This document shows, piece after piece, positions 45,057-54,074 of a stretch of 64,000 nt of DNA. Under the pieces are notes generated by a model. That model made no database searches. It was not told where the DNA came from and saw only the letters and a program-made list of their open reading frames with translations. Source of the DNA: Mycobacterium sp. E2733 (GTDB lineage Bacteria > Actinomycetota > Actinomycetes > Mycobacteriales > Mycobacteriaceae). Numbering within the stretch: the stretch's first letter is position 1; every line of letters starts with the position of its first letter. The DNA is taken from positions 1-64,000 of the forward strand of contig NZ_LZJZ01000006.1 in the NCBI RefSeq assembly GCF_001667585.1, given 5' to 3'. A program made the position numbers and the translations under genes.

Positions 45057-45929
45057 TCACGGCCGCGTGGCGGTGAGGTATTCGGGGAGGAACTCGGTGT
45101 CGCTGGCGCGGCGGCGCCGCCTCGTCGGCAGTCCCACCCCTGCCAGCAGCTCGGTGACTTTGCGCTGCATCGTCTCCCAGCCGCGGGCGGTCAAATACTC
45201 GGGGACGTAATGGTATTGCCCCGCATGGGTCAGGCTGGCCAGGTCGACGTCCACCCCGTTCTGGCGCAAGCCGTCGACAAACGACCGCTCCGCCTCCAGC
45301 TGCAACGGTGTCCAAATGGGCATATGGTCGGCGGCGAACCGGCTGCCGGCGGCGCTCATCGCGGTGACGCCCTGCAGCAGGCGGTCCTGCACTAAAGGGG
45401 TGAGATACCCGATCAGCAGCTGCTCGGCGATCCACACCGTGAGCGCGGTGGCGTCGAAGCCGACCCGCCGCAGGGCGGCCGGCCAATCCTGGTGCAGCGC
45501 GACGCCGACGGCGCGCCGGCTCGCCGTCAGTTCGGCGCCCAGCCCGCGCAGCGCTTCGGCTTTGAAGTCGAGCACCTCGGGCCGGTCGATCTCGTAAACG
45601 GTTGTCCCCGGCGGCCACCACAGCCGGTAGGGCCGGGTGTCCAGACCCGACGCCAGGATCACCACCTGGCGGAGGCCCGCCCTCCCGGCGTCGGCGACGA
45701 ACTGGTCGACGAACCGGGTGTGCGCCGCGCAGGCGTCGAGGAACCGCGGACCGTCGGCGTCGTCCGCGCCGAACCGGTCGTCGTCTATCAGCCGCACGAA
45801 GTGGTCGACCCCGGCGGCGCGCACCAACGGTTCGGCGAACGGATCGTCCAGCATCCCCCTGTTGGTGGCGACGGCCCGCGCGGCGGCCCCGAATGCCGCG
45901 GTGACCGCCACGCCCGTCGTCGCCGCCAT
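45057..45929 (-). CDS. Class I SAM-dependent methyltransferase (TIGR00027 / leucine carboxyl methyltransferase-like)
   Basis: 290 aa. Typical of the large mycobacterial set annotated as putative S-adenosylmethionine-dependent methyltransferases. N-terminal DPFAEPLVRAAG, SAM-binding VVILASGLDTRPYRL (glycine-rich loop), YEIDRPEVLDFK with the acidic ribose-binding residue, and WIAEQLLIGYL. Family members use SAM, but in most cases the methyl acceptor is not known. It follows the DUF3054 gene by 4 nt on the same strand. Confidence 0.9.
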   Translation of the reverse strand: MAATTGVAVTAAFGAAARAVATNRGMLDDPFAEPLVRAAGVDHFVRLIDDDRFGADDADGPRFLDACAAHTRFVDQFVADAGRAGLRQVVILASGLDTRPYRLWWPPGTTVYEIDRPEVLDFKAEALRGLGAELTASRRAVGVALHQDWPAALRRVGFDATALTVWIAEQLLIGYLTPLVQDRLLQGVTAMSAAGSRFAADHMPIWTPLQLEAERSFVDGLRQNGVDVDLASLTHAGQYHYVPEYLTARGWETMQRKVTELLAGVGLPTRRRRRASDTEFLPEYLTATRP

Positions 45930-45933
45930 GGCT

Positions 45934-46296
45934 CTACACGCCGGACCGGCGCCGCACGGTCAGCCCGACGACCGCCCGCCAGCCGAGCAACAACAAGGCG
46001 GTGACCGACGCCGCGACCACCACGAAACTCGCCGCCACGCCCGCGGAGCCGGCCTTGCGCAACACCATGCCGACGACGACGGTGCACAGCCAGACGACCA
46101 CCCCGGTCGGCACCACCGCGGTGGGGCGCCGCCAGGCGCGGGATGCCAGCCAGCCCGCGACGGTTCCGGTGAGAAACGGCCACGCGGTCGACGCGACGCC
46201 GGCGATGTCGAGCCCTTCGTCGTGGCTGCGACGCCCGGCCGCGCAGAACACCAGCACACCGATGACGTCCATGACCAGCCACAGGAGCCGTCGCAT
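45934..46296 (-). CDS. DUF3054 integral membrane protein
   Basis: 120 aa from ATG 46296; the upstream frame to 46374 runs through the divergent promoter. It has four predicted membrane helices, DVIGVLVFCAAGRRSHDEG near the N-terminus and TAWPFLTGTVAGWL, which are DUF3054 hallmarks. Function unknown. Rv0401 next to fadE7 in M. tuberculosis is, as I recall, the same family, in line with the synteny here. Confidence 0.85.
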   Translation of the reverse strand: MRRLLWLVMDVIGVLVFCAAGRRSHDEGLDIAGVASTAWPFLTGTVAGWLASRAWRRPTAVVPTGVVVWLCTVVVGMVLRKAGSAGVAASFVVVAASVTALLLLGWRAVVGLTVRRRSGV

Positions 46297-46364
46297 GCAG
46301 CGAGAGTACCGGGCACGCCGCCGGCCTTGACCCCGTCGCCGAGCTGAACCTAAATTCGTCAACA

Positions 46365-47111
46365 ATGAATCCACATTCAGAGCGGCGCCTGGCCGTCGTG
46401 ACCGGGGCCGGTTCGGGCATCGGCAGGGCGATCGCGTTGGCGTTCGCCGCGCAGGGCGCCCGGGTGATCGCCGCCGACCTCGACTACGCCGGCGCCGCGG
46501 CCACCGCCAAGGAGCACCCCGGGCTGATCACCGCGCTTCCGGTGGACGTCGCCGACCCGGCCCAGGTCGACGCCCTGCGGGACGCGACACACGCCGAAGC
46601 CGGTGTGCCCGACATCGTCGTCAATGCCGCGGGTTGGGATCGCACCGACCAATTCCTCAATGCGACACCGGAATTCGCGGCCAAGGTGGTCGCGATCAAC
46701 TACCTGGGGCCGGTGCACGTCTGCAGCGCGTTCCTGCCCGGAATGATCGAGACGCACGCCGGCGGGCGCGTCGTCAACCTGGCCAGTGACGCCGGCCGCG
46801 TCGGGAGCGCGGGGGAATCGATCTACGCCGGCGCCAAGGGCGGGGTCATCGCGTTGACCAAGTCGTTGGCCCGCGAGATGGCCCGCCACCAGATCACCGT
46901 GAACTGCGTGTGCCCGGGCCCCACCGACACGCCGCTGTTCCACGCCCAGCCCGAGAAGCTGAAAGAGGCGCTGGTCAAGGCCATCCCGTTTCGCCGCCTG
47001 GCGCGACCCGAGGAGGTTGCCGCGCCCGTGCTGTTCTTCGCGTCGCCCGCCGCGTCGTTCATCACCGGGCAGGTGATCAGCGTCAGCGGCGGCCTGACGA
47101 TGGCTGGTTAG
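46365..47111 (+). CDS. Classical SDR oxidoreductase
   Basis: 248 aa. TGAGSGIG (14-21) cofactor loop, D39 after strand 2 (AADLDYAG) favouring NAD(H), NAAG, active-site S and Y-x3-K (YAGAKGG), and the C-terminal ITGQVISVSGGL seen in FabG-like enzymes. Probably a 3-hydroxyacyl-CoA or related alcohol dehydrogenase. It is followed 27 nt later by two acyl-CoA dehydrogenases and TetR, so a beta-oxidation-type catabolic operon is likely. Confidence 0.9.
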   Translation: MNPHSERRLAVVTGAGSGIGRAIALAFAAQGARVIAADLDYAGAAATAKEHPGLITALPVDVADPAQVDALRDATHAEAGVPDIVVNAAGWDRTDQFLNATPEFAAKVVAINYLGPVHVCSAFLPGMIETHAGGRVVNLASDAGRVGSAGESIYAGAKGGVIALTKSLAREMARHQITVNCVCPGPTDTPLFHAQPEKLKEALVKAIPFRRLARPEEVAAPVLFFASPAASFITGQVISVSGGLTMAG

Positions 47112-47138
47112 CGGCCGGTTAGTGGCAGGCTGAGACCC

Positions 47139-48323
47139 ATGAGCACCCACAAACCTCCCGCCTTCGACCGGTACGACCCCTTGGGCCTGGACGCCTCCCT
47201 GTCCGACGACGAGCGCGCGGTGCGCGACACCGTCAGAGAGTTCTGCGCCGAACATGTCCTGCCCTACGTCTCGGAGTGGTTCGAGATCGGCGACCTGCCC
47301 GTGCGCGAACTCGCCAAAGGATTCGGCCAGCTCGGCCTGCTGGGCATGCACCTGGAGGGCTACGGGTGCGGCGGTGCCTCCGCCGTGCACTACGGCCTGG
47401 CCTGCGTGGAGCTGGAGGCCGCCGACTCCGGCTTGCGGTCGATGGTCTCCGTGCAGGGATCGCTGGCGATGTTCGCGATCTGGAATTTCGGCTCCGAGGA
47501 GCAGAAGCAGCAGTGGCTGCCCGCGATGGCGTCGGGCGAACTGCTGGGGTGTTTCGGGCTGACCGAACCCGATGTGGGGTCGGATCCGGCCGCGATGAAA
47601 ACCCGTGCGCGGCGCGACGGTTCGGACTGGGTGCTCGACGGCCGCAAGCTCTGGATCACCAACGGCTCGGTCGCCGACGTCGCGATCGTGTGGGCCGCCA
47701 CCGACGACGGCATTCGCGGTTTCATCGTCCCGACCAAGACGCCGGGCTTCTCCGCCAACACAATTCACCACAAGCTCTCACTGCGGGCCTCGATCACCAG
47801 CGAGCTGGTGCTCGACGACGTGCGGCTGCCCGCCGACGCCATGCTGCCCGAGGCGAAAGGCCTGCGGGGGCCGCTGTCCTGTTTGTCCGAGGCGCGCTAC
47901 GGGATCATCTGGGGTTCGATGGGCGCGGCGCGGTCGGCCTGGCAGGCCGCGCTCGACTATGCCAGGCAGCGCACGCAATTCGGCCGCCCGATCGCCGGAT
48001 TCCAGTTGACCCAGGCGAAGCTCGTCGACATGGCGGTCGAGCTGCACAAGGGGCAGCTGCTGTCGCTGCACCTGGGCCGCCTCAAGGACAGCGTCGGCCT
48101 GCGTCCCGAGCAGGTCAGCTTCGGCAAGCTGAACAACACCCGGGAAGCCATCGAGATCTGCCGGACCGCTCGAACCATTCTGGGCGGCAACGGCATATCG
48201 CTCGAGTATCCGGTCATCCGGCACATGGTCAACCTGGAGTCGGTGCTGACCTACGAGGGCACGCCCGAAATGCACCAGCTCGTGCTGGGCCAGGCGTTCA
48301 CCGGTAGCGACGCCTTCCGGTAA
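47139..48323 (+). CDS. fadE7: Acyl-CoA dehydrogenase, FadE7-like (glutaryl-CoA dehydrogenase type)
   Basis: 394 aa, normal length for the family. FAD-binding GCFGLTEPDVGSDPAAMKT and LWITNGSVADVAIVWA; catalytic base region LTYEGTPEMHQLVLGQAF with Glu. The sequence groups with glutaryl-CoA dehydrogenase-like enzymes. The symbol rests on resemblance and on its place next to an Rv0401-like gene and near an Rv0398c-like gene. Confidence 0.75.
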   Translation: MSTHKPPAFDRYDPLGLDASLSDDERAVRDTVREFCAEHVLPYVSEWFEIGDLPVRELAKGFGQLGLLGMHLEGYGCGGASAVHYGLACVELEAADSGLRSMVSVQGSLAMFAIWNFGSEEQKQQWLPAMASGELLGCFGLTEPDVGSDPAAMKTRARRDGSDWVLDGRKLWITNGSVADVAIVWAATDDGIRGFIVPTKTPGFSANTIHHKLSLRASITSELVLDDVRLPADAMLPEAKGLRGPLSCLSEARYGIIWGSMGAARSAWQAALDYARQRTQFGRPIAGFQLTQAKLVDMAVELHKGQLLSLHLGRLKDSVGLRPEQVSFGKLNNTREAIEICRTARTILGGNGISLEYPVIRHMVNLESVLTYEGTPEMHQLVLGQAFTGSDAFR

Positions 48324-48334
48324 CCGGGGAAGAC

Positions 48335-49483
48335 ATGGCCGCCCGTCTGGAGTACACGCAGGAACATCACCAGTTCCGGCAGTTGGTGCGGGATTTCGTG
48401 CGCCAGACGGTGGTGCCCGGGCACGAGGACGGGGAGAAGCGGGGCCAGTGGGACCGCTCGCTGTTCATCGAGGCGGGAAAGCTTGGGCTGCTCGGCTTCT
48501 CGGTGCCCGAGCAGCTCGGCGGCCCGGGGGTCAACGACTTTCGCTACAACGCGATCGTCATCGACCAACTGCAGCGGGCCGGGGCGGCGGCCGAGGCCAT
48601 CGCGTTCACGCTGCAAAACGACGTGGTGCTGCCCTATCTCACCGACCTGACCACGCCCGAGCAACAACGGCGCTGGCTGCCCGGCGTGGTGACCGGCGAG
48701 ACGGTCCTCGGCATCGCCATGACCGAGCCCGGCACCGGCAGCGATCTGGCCGGCATCCGCACCGCGGCGGTGCGGGACGGCGACCACTACGTCGTCAATG
48801 GCGCCAAGACGTTCATCTCCAACGGCCAATGCGGCGACCTGTTCGTCGTCGCGGTGCGGACGTCACCCGATCGCCACCAGGGGCTGTCGCTGCTGGTGGT
48901 CGACGCCGACACCCCGGGTTTCTCCCGGGGCCGCAACCTGGAGAAGATCGGCCTGCACGCCCAGGACACCAGCGAGCTGACGTTCACCGACATGCGGGTG
49001 CCGGCGGCCAACCTGCTCGGAGAGGAGGGCAGGGGCTTCTACCAGCTGATGCAGAACCTCCCCCAGGAGCGGCTCGCGCTGGGGGTGGGGGCGGTGGCCG
49101 CCGCCGAAAGTATCCTGGCCGAAACGCTGGAATACGTGCGCGGACGCAAGGCGTTCGGCACGCCGATCGCCGGCTTCCAGCACAGCCAATTCGTGCTCGC
49201 CGAGGTGGCGACCGAAATCGACATCGCCCGAACGTATCTCGACGACTGCCTGGCCCAGCACCTCACCGGGGAGCTGACGGCCGCGCGGGCCGCGCGGCTG
49301 AAATGGTGGACCACCGACCTGCAGGTGCGCACCGCCGACCGCTGCCTGCAGCTGCACGGCGGCTACGGCTACATGCGCGAGTACCCCGTGGCGCGCGCGT
49401 TCGTCGACGCCCGCATCCAGACCATCTACGGCGGGACCAACGAGATCATGAAGACGATCGTCGCCAAGGACCTGGGCATCTGA
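48335..49483 (+). CDS. Acyl-CoA dehydrogenase
   Basis: 382 aa, starting 11 nt after the previous gene. GIAMTEPGTGSDLAGIRT and KTFISNGQCGDLFVVAVRT bind FAD; the C-terminus has QLHGGYGYMREYPVARAF and the catalytic IYGGTNEIM, where the second residue before Thr is Gly rather than Glu. Long-chain-type ACADs carry their catalytic Glu elsewhere (helix G), so activity is still expected. It overlaps the TetR start by TGATG. Confidence 0.9.
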   Translation: MAARLEYTQEHHQFRQLVRDFVRQTVVPGHEDGEKRGQWDRSLFIEAGKLGLLGFSVPEQLGGPGVNDFRYNAIVIDQLQRAGAAAEAIAFTLQNDVVLPYLTDLTTPEQQRRWLPGVVTGETVLGIAMTEPGTGSDLAGIRTAAVRDGDHYVVNGAKTFISNGQCGDLFVVAVRTSPDRHQGLSLLVVDADTPGFSRGRNLEKIGLHAQDTSELTFTDMRVPAANLLGEEGRGFYQLMQNLPQERLALGVGAVAAAESILAETLEYVRGRKAFGTPIAGFQHSQFVLAEVATEIDIARTYLDDCLAQHLTGELTAARAARLKWWTTDLQVRTADRCLQLHGGYGYMREYPVARAFVDARIQTIYGGTNEIMKTIVAKDLGI

Positions 49484-50145
49484 TGGCCGTCGATTACGGC
49501 TCCCTCCCCGTCGGGGAGGCCGTCCGCGCCGCCCGGACCAGCGCGCGGCGCCGCCAGGTGCTCGACGCCGCGGTCAAGCTGATGGGGGCGCGCGGCTTCC
49601 ACCAGATGTCCATGCAGGATCTGGCCGCCGAGGCGAAGGTGAGCGTCGGCCTCATCTACACCTACTTCGGCGGCAAGGAGGACCTGCTGCTCGCGACGAT
49701 CGTGCGGATCCTCGATGTGTTCCGCGATCAGCTGGCGCCCGTGATGGCCGCCGCCGGCGCCGACGTCGTGGACCAGCTTGCCGCGGGCATCGGCCGCTAC
49801 ATCGAGATAGTGGACGAGAACCTCGACGGCGTGGTGCTGACCTATCGGGAGAGCCGGACACTGGCGCCGGCCGATCGGGCGAGGATCAAGGAACTCGAAA
49901 TCGCCACCGCCGCACCGCTGCGCGCGGTCATCGAAACCGGGATCGCCACGGGCGTCTTCCGCGACGCCGACGTCGACCTCACCGTGTTCGACATCATGCT
50001 GCTCGCCCACGGTTGGGCGCTCAAGCACTGGCATTTCGGGCCGGCCTACACCCGCGACGAGTACATCCGGCTGCAGACCCGCCACCTGCTCCACGCACTG
50101 GTGCGCGACGACCGTCGCGCCGACTACGCATACGTGCTGGAATGA
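49483..50145 (+). CDS. TetR-family transcriptional regulator
   Basis: 220 aa from ATG 49483, overlapping the ACAD stop by one base. The N-terminal helix-turn-helix is clear (VLDAAVKLMGARGFHQMSMQDLAAEAKVSVGLIYTYFGGKEDLL, about 26-68). The C-terminal ligand-binding domain ends with DIMLLAHGWALKHWHF, a form seen in fatty-acid-responsive members. It probably represses the SDR-ACAD-ACAD operon in which it lies, with an acyl-CoA as inducer (inference). Confidence 0.9.
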   Translation: MAVDYGSLPVGEAVRAARTSARRRQVLDAAVKLMGARGFHQMSMQDLAAEAKVSVGLIYTYFGGKEDLLLATIVRILDVFRDQLAPVMAAAGADVVDQLAAGIGRYIEIVDENLDGVVLTYRESRTLAPADRARIKELEIATAAPLRAVIETGIATGVFRDADVDLTVFDIMLLAHGWALKHWHFGPAYTRDEYIRLQTRHLLHALVRDDRRADYAYVLE

Positions 50146-50762
50146 AAGCCATGAGACGCACCGCGCTCCGCAACATGGCCGCCGCGATCGCGTTGGGCGC
50201 AGTCGTCGCGGCGCCCACGGCCGGCGCCGACCCCACCGTCGCGCTGCCCCCGATGACGTCGAGCGGGGGCGGCCCGATCATCGGCGGCCTCAGCAACGCC
50301 GGGATCGCCCAGCAGCTGTTCAGCTTCGGCACCCCCAACGTGCAGGAGGTCGACGGCTCGGCCGCGGCGCAATTCATCACGGCCGCCGCCGGCAGCGCCA
50401 ATCCCCAACTGGCCGCGCCCTTCTCGCTGATGCGCCGGGCGCTGGCATGCCAGACGAACAACGCCGGGTTCGGGGCGCGCGCCTACCGGCGCAACGACGG
50501 GCAATGGGGAGGCGCGATGGTGGTCGCGGCCAAGAGCGCGACGCCCAACGCGGACGCCCTGGTGGGCTGCGCCAAGACGAATTGGCGCAGGGCCACGGCC
50601 GGCACGCAGAGCTCGCTCTGCAACAGCGGCTGGAGCACGCCCAACACCTACGAGAGCCGCCGCGGCGAGACGTACTACGTCCTGCTCGCCGGCACCGCCG
50701 ACGACTTCTGCACCGCGGTCAACGGCAAATTCAAGGACAACTCGAACGGGTGGCCGTTCTAG
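50142..50762 (+). CDS. Secreted protein, Rv0398c-like
   Basis: 206 aa from ATG 50142 (ATGA overlap with TetR); ATG 50151 with GAAAG upstream is an alternative. A Sec signal peptide ends near PTAGADP. The mature part has four Cys (LACQT, VGCAK, SLCNS, DFCTA), enough for two disulfides, and Trp-rich stretches (DGQWGGAMVVAAK, NSGWSTPN). M. tuberculosis has a secreted protein of similar size, Rv0398c, in the equivalent place. Function unknown. Confidence 0.8.
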   Translation: MKAMRRTALRNMAAAIALGAVVAAPTAGADPTVALPPMTSSGGGPIIGGLSNAGIAQQLFSFGTPNVQEVDGSAAAQFITAAAGSANPQLAAPFSLMRRALACQTNNAGFGARAYRRNDGQWGGAMVVAAKSATPNADALVGCAKTNWRRATAGTQSSLCNSGWSTPNTYESRRGETYYVLLAGTADDFCTAVNGKFKDNSNGWPF

Positions 50763-51072
50763 CGGCTGCCTGCGGAACGGGTTGCGCGCGTGGCCTTTTC
50801 GTCGCCGAGCGGGTGATCAGGATATCCCGGGGCTAAGGGTAGGTTTACCATTCCAGGGTATTCCGGGCGGGCACAATTAATGCGGTCACATCTATTGGCG
50901 TAATGAATTCAATACATTCCGCGGGGCCGTGAAACTCCCGTCGAAAAGTCGACGCGCCCGATTTTCGAAATCCACTGGCGCAACGGCGAAGACGACGTAA
51001 ACTTCCGCCATCGGGCAATCGGGCAATCGGGCAGACAACGCAAATTGTCCATCCATGAACGGGGTTGGTGTT
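50763..51072. other. Intergenic region with promoter-like and repeat features
   Basis: 310 bases with no credible gene. It includes a hairpin CGTCGA-AAAG-TCGACG (50939-50954), an AT-rich stretch at 50870-50920 that could hold the promoter of the small peptide, and three exact tandem copies of ATCGGGCA (51010-51033). Confidence 0.4.
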
Positions 51073-51192
51073 ATGTCACGATTGACCGGCAAAATCATTC
51101 TCGCAGCGATGCTGGGATTCACCGTCTGCGCGGCTTCGGCTTGTACGACGCCGATAACCATCGACTGCGGTCCGGGCCTGACCTGCCAGTAA
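51073..51192 (+). CDS. 39-aa secreted peptide with lipobox-like signal
   Basis: ATG 51073 to TAA 51192. Basic start (MSRLTGK), hydrophobic core (IILAAMLGFTVC), then AASAC, which fits a lipobox ending in Cys24, or alternatively a Sec site ASA followed by Cys. The mature peptide is only 16 residues (CTTPITIDCGPGLTCQ) with three Cys. The signal architecture, the independent position and the strong terminator 11 bases after the stop support a real gene. Role unknown. Confidence 0.65.
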   Translation: MSRLTGKIILAAMLGFTVCAASACTTPITIDCGPGLTCQ

Positions 51193-51203
51193 TAGCACGC
51201 CGG

Positions 51204-51245
51204 CGAATCAGGTCGCACTCCCTTCGGGCGGCCTGATTCGTTTAT
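51204..51245 (+). terminator. Rho-independent terminator after the small peptide gene
   Basis: Perfect 9-bp stem CGAATCAGG/CCTGATTCG (51204-51212 with 51232-51240) with a 19-base loop holding an inner C/G-rich stem, followed directly by TTTAT. It is the most canonical intrinsic terminator in the window. Confidence 0.75.
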
Positions 51246-51459
51246 CCGCGGCTTCGGCAAGGGATCGCCCACCCCGGTCGGCGGGCGGTCCCTTGCCGAA
51301 CCGCTGGCTTCATCCGAATTGCCCTGTGCTGCAGCCGGATCTGCGGGCCCCCGTGCCGATCTGCGCCTTGCCGTGACGTTCGCCCGGTCCAAGTCGTACG
51401 GTGGACATGCGTTGGAAAGCAGCGTGCGACCAGAACGACGAGGCCAATAAGGGGTAAGC

Positions 51460-52851
51460 ATGTCGCGTCATCGCGTCGTCATCATCGGAAGCGGATTCGG
51501 CGGTCTGAAGGCGGCCAAGGCACTCAAACGGGCCCCCAAAGGATGCCAAGTGGACGTCACCTTGATCTCGAGGACGACCACCCACCTGTTCCAGCCGCTG
51601 CTGTACCAGGTGGCCACCGGCATCCTCTCCGAAGGCGACATCGCCCCGACCACCCGGCTGATCCTGCGCCGGCAGAAGAACGTCCGGGTGCTGTGGGGCG
51701 AGGTCAGCGGCGTCGACCTGACCGCGAAGACCGTGACGTCGCACCTGATGGGCATGGAGACGGTGACGCCCTTCGACAGCCTCATCGTGGCCGCCGGCGC
51801 GCAACAGTCCTATTTCGGCCACGACGAATACGCCGCCTTCGCGCCCGGCATGAAGAGCGTCGACGACGCCCTCGAGCTGCGCGCCCGCATCCTCGGCGCG
51901 TTCGAGGCCGCCGAAGTCGCCACCGACCCTGCCGAGCGGCAACGCCGACTGACGTTCGTGGTGGTCGGCGCCGGGCCCACCGGAGTCGAGCTGGCCGGCG
52001 AGATCGTCCAACTCGCCGAGCGCACCCTGGCCGGCGCGTTCCGGACGATCACGCCCAGCGAATGCCGGGTCATCCTGCTCGACGCGGCACCGGCGGTGTT
52101 GCCGCCCATGGGCGAAAAGCTCGGCCTCAAGGCGCAACGCCGGCTGCAGAAGATGGACGTCGAGATCCAGCTCAACGCGATGGTGACCGCGGTGGACTAC
52201 ATGGGCATCACCGTCAAGGACGCCGACGGCGGCGAGCGCCGCATCGAATGCGCGTGCAAGGTGTGGGCGGCGGGCGTGCAGGCCAGCGGGCTGGGCAAGA
52301 TGGTCGCCGAGCAGTCCGACGGAACCGAGACCGACCGCGCCGGACGGGTCATCGTCGAGCCCGACCTCAGCGTCAAGGGGCATCCGTACGTGTTCGTCGT
52401 CGGCGACCTGATGTCCGTCCCCGGAGTGCCGGGCATGGCCCAGGGCGCCATCCAGGGCGCGCATTACGTCACCACGCTGATCAAGCAGGCGGTGAAGGGC
52501 CACGACGATCCGGCCAACCGCAAGCCGTTCAAGTACTTCGACAAGGGCAGCATGGCCCTGATCTCGCGATACAGCGCCGTCGCCAAGGTCGGCAAGCTGG
52601 AGTTCGGCGGCTTCATCGCCTGGTTGGCGTGGCTGCTGCTGCACCTGTTGTACCTGGTCGGGTTCCGCAACCGCCTTGCCGCCATGTTCTCCTGGGGAAT
52701 CTCCTTCCTGGGCCGCACCCGTGGCCAGATGGCCATCACCAGCCAGATGATGTATGCCCGGCCGGTGGTGGATTGGGTGGAGCGTCAGGCGCAAGAGGGG
52801 ACGCTGGCGGCGGCCGAACGCATCGACGCGGCCGAGAAACAGGCCGGTTAG
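51460..52851 (+). CDS. ndhA: Type II NADH dehydrogenase
   Basis: 463 aa with AAGGGG five nt upstream of the ATG. Two Rossmann folds: FAD-binding VIIGSGFGGLKAA (7-19) and NADH-binding FVVVGAGPTGVELAGE (about 167-182). HLFQPLLYQVATG near the flavin, FVVGDLM for FAD closure, and a C-terminal amphipathic stretch (FIAWLAWLLLHLLYLVGFRNR) for monotopic membrane binding. It passes electrons from NADH to menaquinone without pumping protons. The gene converges on metZ as Rv0392c (ndhA) does in M. tuberculosis, hence the symbol; the paralogue Ndh cannot be excluded from sequence alone. Confidence 0.88.
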   Translation: MSRHRVVIIGSGFGGLKAAKALKRAPKGCQVDVTLISRTTTHLFQPLLYQVATGILSEGDIAPTTRLILRRQKNVRVLWGEVSGVDLTAKTVTSHLMGMETVTPFDSLIVAAGAQQSYFGHDEYAAFAPGMKSVDDALELRARILGAFEAAEVATDPAERQRRLTFVVVGAGPTGVELAGEIVQLAERTLAGAFRTITPSECRVILLDAAPAVLPPMGEKLGLKAQRRLQKMDVEIQLNAMVTAVDYMGITVKDADGGERRIECACKVWAAGVQASGLGKMVAEQSDGTETDRAGRVIVEPDLSVKGHPYVFVVGDLMSVPGVPGMAQGAIQGAHYVTTLIKQAVKGHDDPANRKPFKYFDKGSMALISRYSAVAKVGKLEFGGFIAWLAWLLLHLLYLVGFRNRLAAMFSWGISFLGRTRGQMAITSQMMYARPVVDWVERQAQEGTLAAAERIDAAEKQAG

Positions 52852-54074
52852 CTCAGCGCCCGGTCGATGTCGGCGATCAGGTCGTCGGTGCCCTCCAGCC
52901 CGACCGAGATCCGGACCACGCCGTCGCCGAGGCCGATCGCCGCGCGGCCCTCCGGGCCCATCGCCCGGTGGGTGGTGGTGGCGGGATGGGTGACAAGGGA
53001 TTTGGTGTCGCCCAGGTTGTTGGAGATGTCGATCAGGCGCAGCTTGTCCAACACCTCGAAGGCCCGTTGCTTGGCCTTGTCGTCGGGACAGTCCAGCGCG
53101 AAGGTGATCACCGTGCCGCCCCCGGACATCTGCCGCTTGGCGAGGTCGTATTGCGGGTGCGACGGCAGATAGGGGTAGCGCACCCAGCTCACTGCCGGAT
53201 GGCTCTCCAGGAATTCCGCGATCCGGTGCGCCGAGGAGTTGCTGTGTTCGACCCGGATCGCCAGCGTCTCAAGGCCTTTCACCAGCACCCAGGCGTTGAA
53301 CGCGCTCAGCGCCGGGCCGGTGTGCCGCATCAGCTTCTGCACCGGACCGTCGATGTACTCCTTGTCGCCGAGGATGGCGCCGCCAAGCACCCGGCCCTGA
53401 CCGTCGATGTGCTTGGTGCCCGAGTACACCACCACGTCCACCCCGAGGGGAATGCCCTGCTGTAGCAGCGGTGTGGCAAAGACGTTGTCCAACACCACTT
53501 TTGCCCCCGCGGCGTGCGCGAGCTCGACCACCGCGGCAATATCCACCAGCGACTGCATCGGGTTGGACGGCGTCTCGAAGAACACCGCCGCGGTGGGGAC
53601 GGACAGCGCCTCCTCCCACTGCGCCAGGTCATCGCCATCGACGAAAACCGTCTCGACGCCCCAGCGCGGCAGGATCTCGTTGCACACCACGAAGCACGAC
53701 CCGAACAGGCTGCGCGCCGCGACCAGCCGGTCCCCGGCGCCCAGCAGCGCGCCCAGGGAGGTGAACACCGCGGCCATGCCGCTCGCGGTGGCGAACGCGG
53801 CGGGGGCGCCCTCGATCAGCCGCAACCGCTCCTCGAACATCGTCACGGTCGGGTTGCCGTAGCGGGAGTAGACGAAGTGGTCCAGCTCGCCGGTGAACGA
53901 CTTCTCGGCGACGGCCGCCGAGGAGTAGACGTAGCCGGACGTCAAGAACATCGCCTCGGCGGTCTCGTCGAAACCGGACCGCAGGATTCCCCCGCGCACG
54001 CCGATGGTGGCCTGGCTGACGCCGTCGGGCAGCGCCTTGGGCGTGCGGACCGAACCCCCCGACGGGTGGGTCAC
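52848..54074 (-). CDS. metZ: O-succinylhomoserine sulfhydrylase
   Basis: 408 aa from GTG 54074, overlapping the rhodanese stop by GTGA. A Cys/Met-metabolism PLP enzyme: PLP lysine K221 in YSGTKHIDG, SRYGNPTV near the start, FFETPSNP for the cofactor Asp region, and a C-terminal SVGLEGTDDLIADI. It makes homocysteine from O-succinylhomoserine and sulfide. The upstream rhodanese may supply sulfur. The stop codon overlaps that of ndhA in the sequence TTAG. Confidence 0.93.
   Translation of the reverse strand: MTHPSGGSVRTPKALPDGVSQATIGVRGGILRSGFDETAEAMFLTSGYVYSSAAVAEKSFTGELDHFVYSRYGNPTVTMFEERLRLIEGAPAAFATASGMAAVFTSLGALLGAGDRLVAARSLFGSCFVVCNEILPRWGVETVFVDGDDLAQWEEALSVPTAAVFFETPSNPMQSLVDIAAVVELAHAAGAKVVLDNVFATPLLQQGIPLGVDVVVYSGTKHIDGQGRVLGGAILGDKEYIDGPVQKLMRHTGPALSAFNAWVLVKGLETLAIRVEHSNSSAHRIAEFLESHPAVSWVRYPYLPSHPQYDLAKRQMSGGGTVITFALDCPDDKAKQRAFEVLDKLRLIDISNNLGDTKSLVTHPATTTHRAMGPEGRAAIGLGDGVVRISVGLEGTDDLIADIDRALS

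Noticed and set aside
51010..51033. Three tandem ATCGGGCA units, considered as a CRISPR or regulatory repeat
   Set aside because: Only 24 bases, no spacers, and no cas genes in the window. It is a simple short tandem repeat.
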